Part shown: positions 9,601-17,524 of the stretch, in pieces | Layout of the letters: each line of letters starts with the position of its first letter | Position numbering within the stretch: position 1 is the first letter of the stretch | Source: Sulfolobales archaeon | GTDB taxonomy: Archaea > Thermoproteota > Thermoprotei_A > Sulfolobales > NBVN01 | Assembly (NCBI GenBank): GCA_025058345.1 | Contig: JANXEN010000001.1 | Span: forward strand, 134,481 to 198,480 | Direction: 5' to 3' | DNA: 64,000 bases | Notes under the pieces: model-generated | Told to the model about the DNA's origin: nothing | Seen by the model: the letters and a program-made list of their open reading frames with translations, nothing else | The model's database searches: none | Position numbers and translations under genes: made by a program

Positions 9601-10439
9601 TTTTTAGCTCTCTTAATTCTCAACATCTCCTCCAACCTAGATATCTCTTCATCAGCACCTAAGCTCCTTCTAAGCCTCAAAACCTTTAACGCAGCCTCTA
9701 TGTCTGAATCATCATACCCAGCTAACTTTATTACCAGATCCACCGCCTTAGAACCCCTCAGAACGGCATCAACATCGTCAACAAATATGAACTTAAATCC
9801 GTGTCTGAGGATTCTGCTGAAGTTCTTTAAGAGATATCTGGACGTAGTTACTAGGATGTGAAAACCGTCATCACGTTCTAATCTTTCCTCCCTTAGAAGA
9901 CGTTCCTTCCTAGGAATCTTCGAATGAATCACTAAGTAATTAACGTAACTACCAGACTTAGCTATGTAGTCTTCAAACCTCTTCTCAATTTGCATGGCGA
10001 GCATAGTGGTAGGCACAACAATGTACGACTTAAGCCCCTTAGTTGCGTAATACATCGACAACACGATCCCGAATGTTGTTTTACCGACCCCTGTAGGGGC
10101 TATCATCGCGAATGATGCCCCCCTTACCAATCTACGTAGCCACATAACCTGAAGGTTCCATGGTTTACTCCCAACACACTTCTCAAAGAAGGCTATCATT
10201 TCCTTAACTTCTTCATCAGCGGTGTACAGCTTTCTAAACTCCTTAGTGGTTCCTAGGCTATCCATCAACTTAATAATCTCTCCGAAGCTACTCCCACTCT
10301 TTACATCAGGAATACAGCTCGTACAGGGCAATGAATTTGTTAATCTACTATCGCTTATAGCACCATAGCAGTTAGGGCAACCCCCAAGATATATCCCTAT
10401 ATCGGCATGCTCTATCTCATTGTTCGCGATAACCACCAT
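6648..10439 (-). CDS. rgy: reverse gyrase
   Basis: ATP-dependent positive supercoiling enzyme, the marker of hyperthermophiles (1263 aa, usual size). Domain order: an N-terminal zinc finger (Cys21, Cys24, Cys39, Cys42); an SF2 helicase-like module with Walker A APTGVGKTT and DEAD-box-type VDDVD; helicase motif VI region QASGRTSR; then a type IA topoisomerase from about residue 640. That half has a TOPRIM (LLIVESPNKARTIARFFG), a second zinc finger (CLKCGYQF...CPICG), the acidic TDPDTEGE and the active-site tyrosine in FITYHRTDS. All catalytic elements are intact. It is the first gene of a two-gene unit with the nitrilase-fold gene. The divergent gap upstream holds two sRNAs. Confidence 0.97.
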   Translation of the reverse strand: MVVIANNEIEHADIGIYLGGCPNCYGAISDSRLTNSLPCTSCIPDVKSGSSFGEIIKLMDSLGTTKEFRKLYTADEEVKEMIAFFEKCVGSKPWNLQVMWLRRLVRGASFAMIAPTGVGKTTFGIVLSMYYATKGLKSYIVVPTTMLAMQIEKRFEDYIAKSGSYVNYLVIHSKIPRKERLLREERLERDDGFHILVTTSRYLLKNFSRILRHGFKFIFVDDVDAVLRGSKAVDLVIKLAGYDDSDIEAALKVLRLRRSLGADEEISRLEEMLRIKRAKNDRVVVVASATGNPKGIRVKLFRELLGFDVGARPEFLRNVYDTFLIPNNDRSIEEYVVEIVKKLGSGGLIYVPVDKGIDYAEYLAEVLNKHGIHSKALHSRNVKVVNEFLEGKISSLVGVATYYGVLVRGIDLPEIIRYAVFVGVPRHKIPLRTTALGPRDVLRLLTIMRSVVKEGGEKNELDRLILLLRRRLTRAYREALIRAKEVLSGVREAETALEKDLIRAYVKLQEYLSKPDIIDELKRHTEVAVVEEEGNLYVLLPDVATYVQASGRTSRLFAGGISRGLSLVIVDDLRLLKGLESKARWLIDNFRFRNVADLDLDELINEIDLDRKLIKSVREGSINQFEISKTYKEFSSPITVLLIVESPNKARTIARFFGKPSLRDYSGLKVYEVSLGKYTLLITASGGHIYDLVGRLSSIESIYGVAYKAIGDGFKFIPLYAPIKKCLKCGYQFTDMIDECPICGSKVVRDSESVVKSMRDVAYEVDEVFIGTDPDTEGEKISYDLYVLLKPYARSVRRVEFHEVTRKAILQALNMPRDVNLDLVKAQVVRRVEDRWLGFSLSYLLQTDFWKNYCRENLRLSSDPRCGNGFNRNLSAGRVQTPVLGWVVKHYEDYINSKRKFLIINLSNSHIEIPLPKDLESIGDSDVLKVLVEVVSSELLEEELAPLPPYTTDTLLSDAALLLQIPAPQAMKLLQDLFETGFITYHRTDSTRVSDVGISIAREYLNTFLGSNSDKYFAPRVWGHEGAHECIRPTRPADLETVLKLVSEGILEPATRLSKKHLSLYNLIFSRFIASQSKPAVIRKQKLQLNISLVLNNGTVLKVNDSPIALENPVDIVFDGFARFYKYFRVSSFIHEGVYEVLKGNFRLVVRGSTQLLTQARLISMMKKEGIGRPSTYAKILETLFKRNYVIESRRRGYLIPTQLGVRVYYYLTERFSSLVSEGRTKELEKKMDMIEEGSIRYMDVLNELYDELFSHKLVKVLS

Positions 10440-10556
10440 CCTAAGTTAATTTTAAATTAACTTTAATATTAACATTGTTTAAAGCTGACTCACTTACCCC
10501 ATAGTTGAATATGTAGACTATTACTAGGAAATGACTGAAATGATTGGATAAACACA

Positions 10557-10608
10557 TCAGTGAAGAGAAGATTCCTCACTAATCAGGAGACCGTCGTCAC
10601 ATCATCAC
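10557..10608 (-). ncRNA. C/D box methylation-guide sRNA
   Basis: Read on the minus strand: box C GTGATGA (10602-10608), a 15-nt interval, D' CTGA (10583-10586), a 3-nt spacer, C' GTGAGGA (10573-10579), a 12-nt guide ATCTTCTCTTCA, and D CTGA (10557-10560). All four boxes are consensus or one base off. The D' guide would address RNA containing GAGACCGUCGU and the D guide UGAAGAGAAGAU. Targets are not confirmed. It lies divergently to the next sRNA in the same gap. Confidence 0.82.
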
Positions 10609-10685
10609 TTACAGCTATATTAGATAAGTAATAAGTTTATGGAAATACGTTAGTTTTTAAGTCGTGGAAGCCGAATATATATGAT

Positions 10686-10732
10686 GTGATGAGCGTAGAA
10701 AAATGATCGGTGATTACACCTGTCTCAGCTGA
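10686..10732 (+). ncRNA. C/D box sRNA with predicted 23S rRNA target
   Basis: Box C GTGATGA (10686-10692), a 10-nt guide, degenerate D' ATGA (10703-10706), a 3-nt spacer, C' GTGATTA (10710-10716), a 12-nt guide CACCTGTCTCAG (10717-10728), and D CTGA (10729-10732). Ten bases of the D guide (ACCTGTCTCA) are complementary to UGAGACAGGU. From memory this lies in the conserved CGUCGUGAGACAGG segment of large-subunit rRNA just after the sarcin-ricin region. The D+5 rule points to the G after UGA. A TATA-like GTTTTTAAG lies about 28 nt upstream of box C. The D' guide target is unknown. Confidence 0.85.
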
Positions 10733-10830
10733 TGCCTTAGTGGTTAAAACTTAATTCAGCTTCAGCGCTTTTATCATAACTAACCGTAAATTTTTATATC
10801 TTTAAGTGTTTTTACTTGGTGGGTAATTCC

Positions 10831-12660
10831 TTGAGTAGCTATACAGGTCGTATACTAGATATAAACTTAAGTAATGATAAGATTAGCTTCCACAAAATTG
10901 ATGAGAAAGTGCTTAAATTATTCATTGGTGGGAAGGGTTTAGGTGCTAAGCTACTTATAGACCATTTAGAGGGTGGTTTAGGTCCGATAAGTCCAGAAAA
11001 CCTACTCATACTTGCTACAGGACCGCTCACAGGTACTGGGGCACCGACATCTGGTAGATTCGTAGTTGTTACGAAATCACCGTCAACTGGCTTATTTACG
11101 GACTCTCACGTAGGCGGCTCTGCAGGTCCTGAAATTAAGAGGGCCGGCTACGATGCCATAATTATTAGGGGTAAGGCGTCACATCCCGTATATGTGTGGG
11201 TGAATGATGACTCAGTTGAAATTAGAGATGCGTCGAAGATATGGGGTTTAACCGTAAGTAAGGCCGTAGATGCTGTGAGGGAGTTAACGGATCCGAAAGC
11301 TCATGTGGGTGTCATAGGCCCTGCCGGCGAGAAGTTAGTTAAGTATGCGTGCATAGTTTTCGATAAGGAAGAGGAGAGGAACGGAATAGCAGCTAGGGGA
11401 GGACCTGGAGCGGTAATGGGGTCTAAGAATTTAAAGGCTATAGCTATTAAGGGTTCACATAAGGTAGAGGTAGCTAATCCTGAAGGCTTCCAAAAAGCTG
11501 TTTTAGATGCTGTTAAATCGATAAATGAGAACCCCTTCATACCGCTAAGGAGGAGGTTCGGCACAGCGTATTGGGTGAAACCCATGAATGAGCATGCAAT
11601 AATTCCATCACTTAACTTCCAGAGAGGTTCTCTAGAGGGGTCTGAGAAACTATATGCCGACTATATGCGGAGTACATGCGTCGTAAGAGATATGACATGT
11701 TTTAACTGTATGATAGCCTGCAGTAAATTAAGTAAGGTCACTACAGAGGATGGGGAGTTATATATTAGGGGACCTGAATATGAGACGATAGCACTATTAG
11801 GCACTAATAACGGCATCAAGGACATACATGAAGTTGCTAGGGCTGTCTACCTATGTAATGAACTAGGCTTAGATGCTATTTCAACAGGTAACGTTATTGG
11901 TTGGGTTATGGAATGCTGTGAAAGAGGTATTTTAACCCCAAGTGATTGTGATGGACTTGACATCAAATTTGGTGAACCGAAGATTCAGAGAGAATTAATT
12001 AGGAGAATCGCCTTTAGGGATGGGTGGTTAGGTAACTTACTCGCTGAAGGTGTTGCCCGGGCATCTAAGATAGTTGGTAAAGGTTCTGAAAGATTTGCAA
12101 TGCATGTTAAAGGATTAGAGATACCTGGCTACGACCCAAGAAGCTCTAACGGGATGGCACTAGCTTACGCTACATCAGATAGGGGGGCATGCCACCAAAG
12201 AGCTTGGACTACTAGGGCTGAAATCGAAGGCAGAATTCCTAGATTCTCAATCAAAGGTAAGGCGAAATTCGTGAAGGAGGTGCAGGATGAGAGGGCAGCC
12301 GCGTTCTCATTAGTTATCTGTGACTTTGCGCCAATACCGGTTGTTGAAATGCTGAACAACGCTACTGGATACGACTACACGGTTGAGGAATATCTGAAGT
12401 GTGGGGAGAGGATTTGGAACTTAATTAGAGTATTTAACTGTAGGGAGGGAATAAGTAGGAAGGACGATACGTTACCACCTAGGGTTTTTGAAGACCCTCT
12501 ACCGGACCCTGCTGCTAGGGGTGCTGTAGTTACTAGGGATCAGTTTAATGAGATGTTAGATGAGTACTACATTCTTAGGGGCTGGGACAGTAACGGAATT
12601 CCAACTAAGGAAAAGTTGCATGAGTTAGGGCTAGATGATTTAATCCGCTACGTACGGTGA
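10831..12660 (+). CDS. aor: aldehyde:ferredoxin oxidoreductase (tungsten-pterin family)
   Basis: Cytoplasmic AOR-family enzyme (609 aa) that oxidises aldehydes to acids with reduction of ferredoxin, using a tungsten bis-pterin and one [4Fe-4S] cluster. The N-terminal domain begins TGRILDINLS with FIGGKGLGAKLL, then the TGPLTGTGAPTSGRF pterin-binding stretch. Cluster cysteines are in MTCFNCMIAC near residue 295, with a fourth Cys in FNCREG near the C-terminus. I chose the TTG at 10831 because GGTGGG ends 7 nt upstream; a longer frame begins at TTG 10816. Substrate class within the family cannot be decided. Both por operons supply the same electron carrier and could generate aldehydes as side products. 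Confidence 0.93.
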   Translation: MSSYTGRILDINLSNDKISFHKIDEKVLKLFIGGKGLGAKLLIDHLEGGLGPISPENLLILATGPLTGTGAPTSGRFVVVTKSPSTGLFTDSHVGGSAGPEIKRAGYDAIIIRGKASHPVYVWVNDDSVEIRDASKIWGLTVSKAVDAVRELTDPKAHVGVIGPAGEKLVKYACIVFDKEEERNGIAARGGPGAVMGSKNLKAIAIKGSHKVEVANPEGFQKAVLDAVKSINENPFIPLRRRFGTAYWVKPMNEHAIIPSLNFQRGSLEGSEKLYADYMRSTCVVRDMTCFNCMIACSKLSKVTTEDGELYIRGPEYETIALLGTNNGIKDIHEVARAVYLCNELGLDAISTGNVIGWVMECCERGILTPSDCDGLDIKFGEPKIQRELIRRIAFRDGWLGNLLAEGVARASKIVGKGSERFAMHVKGLEIPGYDPRSSNGMALAYATSDRGACHQRAWTTRAEIEGRIPRFSIKGKAKFVKEVQDERAAAFSLVICDFAPIPVVEMLNNATGYDYTVEEYLKCGERIWNLIRVFNCREGISRKDDTLPPRVFEDPLPDPAARGAVVTRDQFNEMLDEYYILRGWDSNGIPTKEKLHELGLDDLIRYVR

Positions 12661-12715
12661 GACACCCATCTAAAGTTATAAGGTTTTAAAAAGTACTGTA
12701 TTGATGGGTTTAACA

Positions 12716-13453
12716 ATGTCTTTATGTAGGCTTGTACATCCTAATGCAAGGACCTTCATGACATTGCTTTATATATTAGGTAACGTAGCTGATGAAGCTG
12801 AGTTAACGATGAGCATAGATAACGCCATCATAAGGGCTTTAGATCCTGCGAGGATATCGATGGTGGAGATCACCATACCTTCATCATCATTTATAGAGTA
12901 TAATGTATCTAAAGAATTGTCAGTAGGTTTAAACCTCACTAGTTTAGTAAAAAGTATCCCTAAACCTAAGAAGAGTGAGAGAGTTACAGTAGCAGCTGAT
13001 GAGGAATTCTACGAATTTATCTTAGAGGGTGATATAGTTAAGAGATATAGGTTTAGGTCTATTGAGGTTTCTCCAACTAATGTACCTGAATTAAACTTAG
13101 ACTTCCAAGTAAGGGCATTAACATTATCATCAGCATTAAGAGATGTCATTAAAGAGTTGGAGGGCAGTGATAGCATTGAATTCATAGCTGAGTCTGCGGA
13201 GTCCATAGTTCTTAAAGCTTCAGACCTAAACGCTCAGGCAAAGCTCTCTAAGTCTGGGGGGTCTTTAATAGAGTTAGAACTTAAGGAACCTGCCAAAAGT
13301 GTATACGATTCTGACTATCTAATGAAGATTGCTGACTTACTAAGTATCTCCGACGTTATTGAACTGAAGTATGGTAGTGAGCTACCGTTGTCAATAAGTT
13401 TTAAGTTAGCTGATGAGACGTTAATCAAATATTTATTGGCTCCGAAAGCGTGA
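12716..13453 (+). CDS. pcn: DNA polymerase sliding clamp (PCNA)
   Basis: PCNA-family processivity clamp (245 aa from ATG 12716). The N-terminal alignment with other clamps (MSLCRLVHPNARTF, then LLYILGNVADEAELTM) supports this start, and a TATA-like TTTTAAAA about 25-30 nt upstream suggests a nearly leaderless mRNA. ATG 12704 and TTG 12701 are in-frame alternatives. The domain repeat is visible, with the interdomain region near residue 120 and a C-terminal LSISFKLADETLIKYLLAPKA. Thermoproteota often have three PCNA paralogues forming a heterotrimer; only one is seen here. Confidence 0.9.
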   Translation: MSLCRLVHPNARTFMTLLYILGNVADEAELTMSIDNAIIRALDPARISMVEITIPSSSFIEYNVSKELSVGLNLTSLVKSIPKPKKSERVTVAADEEFYEFILEGDIVKRYRFRSIEVSPTNVPELNLDFQVRALTLSSALRDVIKELEGSDSIEFIAESAESIVLKASDLNAQAKLSKSGGSLIELELKEPAKSVYDSDYLMKIADLLSISDVIELKYGSELPLSISFKLADETLIKYLLAPKA

Positions 13454-13500
13454 AATAATAAATTTTTAAAGTTTTAAATACAGTATTTGATGGAGTGATT

Positions 13501-13959
13501 ATGTCCATAGTAGATGAATTAGACCCCATCGATAAGGAATTGCTTAAGATCCTGCAGGATAACGCAGACCTCACCTATGCAGATATAGGTAAGTTGTTGA
13601 ATTTAAGCCCATCAACGGTATATATGAGGATTAGAAGGCTTAAGGACAGAGGTTTAATAAGGAAGATAGTGGCTGAGGTAGATCCTGCGAAGTTGGGCTA
13701 TAGATTGAGGGCATTGATATTTCTTGATATAGATATTAAAAAGTATTCTAAGGTTGTTGACTTGGTGAAAGAACTACAGCAAGTTAAGGCAATATATGAC
13801 GTAACTGGTGAGTGGGCGTTGATTCTAGAAGTTCTTGTAAAGGACCATAAAGAACTCTCAGACTTACTTGATATGATAGGTAATGTAGAGGGGGTTTACT
13901 CCACATCAACTATGGTTGTGTTAAGGACTATTAAGGAAGAGCGTAAAGTATCCCTATGA
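13501..13959 (+). CDS. Lrp/AsnC-family transcriptional regulator
   Basis: 152-aa regulator with an N-terminal helix-turn-helix (DLTYADIGKLLNLSPSTVYMRIRRLKDRGLI, quoted in part as LSPSTVYMRI) and a C-terminal RAM ligand-binding domain (KAIYDVTGEWALILEVLV). The GGAG at 13492 favours ATG 13501 over the GTG six bases upstream. The stop overlaps the next start as ATGA. Family members bind amino acids and form dimers or octamers. The target genes are not evident; it sits after pcn with its own TATA-like sequence. Confidence 0.92.
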   Translation: MSIVDELDPIDKELLKILQDNADLTYADIGKLLNLSPSTVYMRIRRLKDRGLIRKIVAEVDPAKLGYRLRALIFLDIDIKKYSKVVDLVKELQQVKAIYDVTGEWALILEVLVKDHKELSDLLDMIGNVEGVYSTSTMVVLRTIKEERKVSL

Positions 13960-14480
13960 ATTCATCGGTAAGACCTATATACGGTCAAGGAACTTTTGTA
14001 GTATGTGAGAATGGTGACATCATACAGGAAGTTATTTTTGATTATGTTGATGACGGATTATACTATTGGGGATTATTAAGTAATGAGGAAGAACTCGATA
14101 AGGAATTAAGTAAAGTCGTAAATAACATGCAATCATTTATAGATGATGAGGTTGTAAAAATTAACGGAAGGAGGGTATTTCCTAGGGTTATCGGTGTAGA
14201 CATCGGTTTTAGGGGCTTTAAAAGTAGGCCCTACATAACGTTTTACATAAATTTTAAAGGAGATTTGCGGAGCGGTGTAAACGTCTATGAAGATACTTAC
14301 GAATCTGAATATGTCGACTACGACTACACAGTTACGTGGGTATTTACTGGAAGCCTTAAGGTTTTGAAGGCGTATCTGGGGGTGGAGTACGACGTGCTGG
14401 CTGGTGGGAAGATATTAATCTTCTCCATAAGTAAAGGATTTAATACCCCCGGATATGAGAGGATAGAGTTTAAGCTGTAG
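13956..14480 (+). CDS. conserved hypothetical protein, 174 aa
   Basis: I do not recognise the family. The protein is acidic and beta-rich, with no transmembrane segment and no metal motif. Notable stretches are FDYVDDGLYYWGLL, a central VFPRVIGVDIGFRGF and a Tyr/Asp-rich YESEYVDYDYTVTW. It is translationally coupled to the Lrp regulator (ATGA overlap) and its last 11 bases overlap the convergent priL gene. Sitting among pcn, lrp and priL it could be linked to replication or to the regulator, but that is only context. Confidence 0.75.
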   Translation: MNSSVRPIYGQGTFVVCENGDIIQEVIFDYVDDGLYYWGLLSNEEELDKELSKVVNNMQSFIDDEVVKINGRRVFPRVIGVDIGFRGFKSRPYITFYINFKGDLRSGVNVYEDTYESEYVDYDYTVTWVFTGSLKVLKAYLGVEYDVLAGGKILIFSISKGFNTPGYERIEFKL

Positions 14481-15615
14481 GTTCTTTACGGTCATTCCTA
14501 CTTAAATCCCTCAACAACCTTTTATAGTATGTGAGAGGGTTCTTAACTCCACATTCAGCGACACACATACCTAAACTTTTCATCTTATCGCAGCTGTACA
14601 TGGAATACCTTCTTTTGGAACCCTTTAAACCAGCTAGATGTTCTACCTGATATCTAGTCATCTTCTCATTGAAGTCTGGGGCATGTCTAAATAGGTCTAC
14701 TACCTGCTCTACGTCTGCACCAATGTTTATAAAGTACGTTGCTAATGCGAATCTCTGATGATGTGCTAAGTTTTCATTCCTCTGCAATGCTAAGATCATG
14801 CTCCTAATGCATGGTGGATGCGCCGCTTCAACAATCTGATCACCTACCTTCAATGACTGTTTGTAAGACTCGCTAGAATCTGAAGTCTGTATAGGTACTT
14901 CCTCTCTTAACTTAATTATGGCTTCGTTTATGCTGCCCTCCAACCGTATACCGCTTAGGTCAGGTATTAAATTCAACAACCTATGCTTAATGAATTCCTG
15001 AAGAAGCCTCGAAACCTCCTTCTTACTTAGGTAGACGTAACCTTCTTTAATGTATTGATTGACTAACTTCCACTTACGTTCGGTAGTCAGTTTAGAAATG
15101 CCGGTGAGGTATGTAGTTATAGGCATCCTGAACTGGAAGCAATGCACTTTAGGTTTAGATGTTAAATTATCGTAACCTATTATAACTCGTTCCCCACAAA
15201 CATCGCGGGGGCTACCTAAAAACTCTAAATCAATTCCAAAACTCTTAGCTACCTTAACGATAACGTCTTCAGAATCACCTAATAAGTATTCATAAGATCT
15301 TCTAGACTCAACGTCAACGTATTTATAGAGATACCACCTACCTAAAATGGATGAAATCGTTAACCCAATATAAAAGGATGAAAGCTCAACATCTTCGGAG
15401 TTAGTCGGCTCGTACCTCAGGTTTTTCAAAGCTGACCTTACTCTAATAACAGCCCGCTCTATATCTCTCTGATTACCGTACTCCAATATATAAGTAAGTG
15501 GTATATCACTACCATAAAGTCTTCTAAGATGATCATGAAGAGATACTATGAAGGGATACTTAATATACGGCGATAACCTCCGTACCGAACTTACTCCTCT
15601 CATAACTCCTCTCAT
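14470..15615 (-). CDS. priL: DNA primase large subunit
   Basis: Non-catalytic large subunit of the archaeal-eukaryotic primase (381 aa), which binds PriS and carries a [4Fe-4S] domain at the C-terminus. Candidate cluster cysteines are in HPPCIRSMI near residue 269, SCDKMKSLGMC near 340-350, and AECG a few residues later. The surrounding NLAHHQRFALATYFINIGAD and PDFNEKMTRYQVEHL patterns are typical of PriL. The catalytic subunit is not in the window. Codons 1 and 5 are both plausible starts. It converges with the hypothetical gene upstream in coordinate order. Confidence 0.92.
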   Translation of the reverse strand: MRGVMRGVSSVRRLSPYIKYPFIVSLHDHLRRLYGSDIPLTYILEYGNQRDIERAVIRVRSALKNLRYEPTNSEDVELSSFYIGLTISSILGRWYLYKYVDVESRRSYEYLLGDSEDVIVKVAKSFGIDLEFLGSPRDVCGERVIIGYDNLTSKPKVHCFQFRMPITTYLTGISKLTTERKWKLVNQYIKEGYVYLSKKEVSRLLQEFIKHRLLNLIPDLSGIRLEGSINEAIIKLREEVPIQTSDSSESYKQSLKVGDQIVEAAHPPCIRSMILALQRNENLAHHQRFALATYFINIGADVEQVVDLFRHAPDFNEKMTRYQVEHLAGLKGSKRRYSMYSCDKMKSLGMCVAECGVKNPLTYYKRLLRDLSRNDRKEPTA

Positions 15616-15670
15616 AGACTCCTTAAAATAATTTATTAATGGAATATATAAACAACATTAGGTGTTTTAA

Positions 15671-17392
15671 TTGCGCTTCAATAAGTGGGTAGTGACGTCG
15701 GCATGGCCATACATCAATACTGTACCGCATTTAGGTAACATGATCGGCAGCGTTCTTTCAGCTGATGTGTTTGCTAGGTATTTAAGGTTACGTGGCTGTG
15801 ATGTAGTATTAGTTAGCGGTAGTGATGAGCATGGGACGGTTATTGAAGTAGAGGCTAGGAGGAAGGGTATAGAGCCTCAGAAACTTACGGATGATGCGCA
15901 TGAATACGTAAGCAAGTTATTCCGTGCATGGGGTATATCTTACGATAACTACACAAGAACTGAGAGTGAGGTGCATAAGGAATTCGTCAGTGATTTAATG
16001 CTGAAGATATATGAGAGAGGTTTCATAGATATTAGGGAGCAGATAATACCTTTCTGCGATTTCGATAGAATATACCTACCTGATAGATTCGTTGTTGGTA
16101 CATGCCCTCACTGCGGGTATGAGGATGCTAGGGGCGATCAATGCGATAGTTGCGGTAGTTTGTTAAACCCTGAAGAGTTAATATCACCTAAGTGCGTTTT
16201 CTGCCATAATAAACCCGTCTTCAAAACAACCAAGCATTGGTTCTTCAGATTGGATAAAATTGAGGACTTAGTTAAGGATTGGCTAGAGAAGCATGAATAT
16301 TTAGATGGTAACGTAAGGAGTTATGCCACCTCATGGATTAAGATGGGGTTAAAACCTAGATCTATAACTAGAGACAATAAGTGGGGAATTAAAGCACCAT
16401 TCCCTGGCGCTGATGAGAAAACTATTTACGTATGGTTTGAGGCTTTATTGGGTTATGTCTCAGCAACTATAGAGTTATTTAAAATGAGGGGTCTTGAAGA
16501 TAAGTGGCATGAGTATTGGTTTAACAAGGAGTCAGGGACCGCCTACTTCATCGGTAAAGATAACATACCTTTCCACGCCATCATTTTGCCGGCAATGCTG
16601 TTGGCAAGTGGTGAAGGATATAACCTACCTACACTCATATCGTCAACCGAGTACTTGATGTTTGAGGGTCAGAAATTCAGTAAAAGTAGGAGGGTCGGGA
16701 TTTGGATTGACGAGGCCTTAGAGATATTACCAGATCCTGATTATTGGCGCTTCACGTTGATTAGGATGAGGCCCGAAGAGAGGGACACTAACTTCTCATG
16801 GGCTGAGTTTATGAGGGTAGTAAACAGCGAATTAAACGATGATATAGGGAACTATATACACAGAGTTCTGACATTCATTAACAGATTCTATAATGGAGTT
16901 GTACCTACCGCGTCAAAGTACTCCACCATAGATTATGAATTCAGAGATAAGATCGCTTCATCACTACGTAGTTACTGCCAACACATGGATTTTGCTAAGA
17001 TGAAAGCAGCATCTGACGTAATCCTAGAACTAGCTAGGGCAGGAAATCAATACCTCAACACAAAGGAACCATGGACTAAGGTAAAGACAGATAAAGAAGA
17101 TGCATCCACGACCCTGTACTTAGGGTTCATTAGCGTTTATGCTTTAGGTTTAATGTTATTTCCAATAATACCTAATACCGCGATGAGAATATTTAGGGTA
17201 TTAAACCAAGATGTTAATGGAATTAAACTTAATTGCGATGAATCATTACTTAATATACCGCCATGTAAGGTAGGTAAACCTGAACCGCTCTTCAAGAAGC
17301 TCGATACAAACTTCTTACAGAACGTAGACGCTATAATCGCTGAGGCGAGACGTAAAGCGCAGTCAAAAAGACCTGACGTACTTAAGTGGTAG
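15671..17392 (+). CDS. metG: methionyl-tRNA synthetase
   Basis: Class I synthetase charging tRNA-Met (573 aa). HIGH-type signature PHLGNMIGS lies near residue 20, and the KMSKS loop is KFSKSRR. The zinc-binding insertion has CPHCGYEDARGDQCDSCG and a second half with CVFCHNKP. The TTG start has GGTG 6 nt upstream. The sequence stops after the anticodon-binding helical domain and lacks the EMAP-like C-terminal tRNA-binding domain, which many archaea encode separately. Confidence 0.96.
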   Translation: MRFNKWVVTSAWPYINTVPHLGNMIGSVLSADVFARYLRLRGCDVVLVSGSDEHGTVIEVEARRKGIEPQKLTDDAHEYVSKLFRAWGISYDNYTRTESEVHKEFVSDLMLKIYERGFIDIREQIIPFCDFDRIYLPDRFVVGTCPHCGYEDARGDQCDSCGSLLNPEELISPKCVFCHNKPVFKTTKHWFFRLDKIEDLVKDWLEKHEYLDGNVRSYATSWIKMGLKPRSITRDNKWGIKAPFPGADEKTIYVWFEALLGYVSATIELFKMRGLEDKWHEYWFNKESGTAYFIGKDNIPFHAIILPAMLLASGEGYNLPTLISSTEYLMFEGQKFSKSRRVGIWIDEALEILPDPDYWRFTLIRMRPEERDTNFSWAEFMRVVNSELNDDIGNYIHRVLTFINRFYNGVVPTASKYSTIDYEFRDKIASSLRSYCQHMDFAKMKAASDVILELARAGNQYLNTKEPWTKVKTDKEDASTTLYLGFISVYALGLMLFPIIPNTAMRIFRVLNQDVNGIKLNCDESLLNIPPCKVGKPEPLFKKLDTNFLQNVDAIIAEARRKAQSKRPDVLKW

Positions 17393-17393
17393 C

Positions 17394-17466
17394 TGTTGTG
17401 CCCTGCCCGGCTAACCACCATCACCTAATCCATTATGGATGATCTGGTGGTGTGTGGGGGCAGGGC
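17394..17466 (-). ncRNA. candidate H/ACA guide RNA
   Basis: Minus-strand hairpin directly after metG. The outer stem GCCCTGCCC/GGGCAGGGC (9 bp) encloses an open pocket (5' side CCACACA, 3' side TTAGCC). Above it is an inner stem built on CCACC/GGTGG with further pairing and a small apical hairpin ATCCA-TAA-TGGAT. ACAACA follows the outer stem. The first ACA lies 15 nt from the base of the inner stem, the spacing expected of a pseudouridylation guide. The pocket would address RNA of the form GGCUAA-UN-UGUGUGG. A clear k-turn is not certain. A transcription-terminating hairpin for metG is the main alternative, but no U-run follows on the plus strand. Confidence 0.5.
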
Positions 17467-17524
17467 CTATTTATGAGTGGCTAGAAACGTAAAAAATTGA
17501 TCGTTCAATGAATAAGAATATGTT

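Larger units (their letters stand above)
10440..10830. other. 391-bp gap between rgy and aor: two sRNA genes plus promoters
   Basis: No protein gene is visible. The stretch holds the reverse gyrase promoter (AT-rich TTTAAATTAA-type sequence just upstream of 10440), a minus-strand C/D sRNA (10557-10608) and a plus-strand C/D sRNA (10686-10732). The last 45 nt carry a TATA-like AATTTTTATATC followed by the GGTGGG that precedes the aldehyde oxidoreductase start. Confidence 0.7.
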
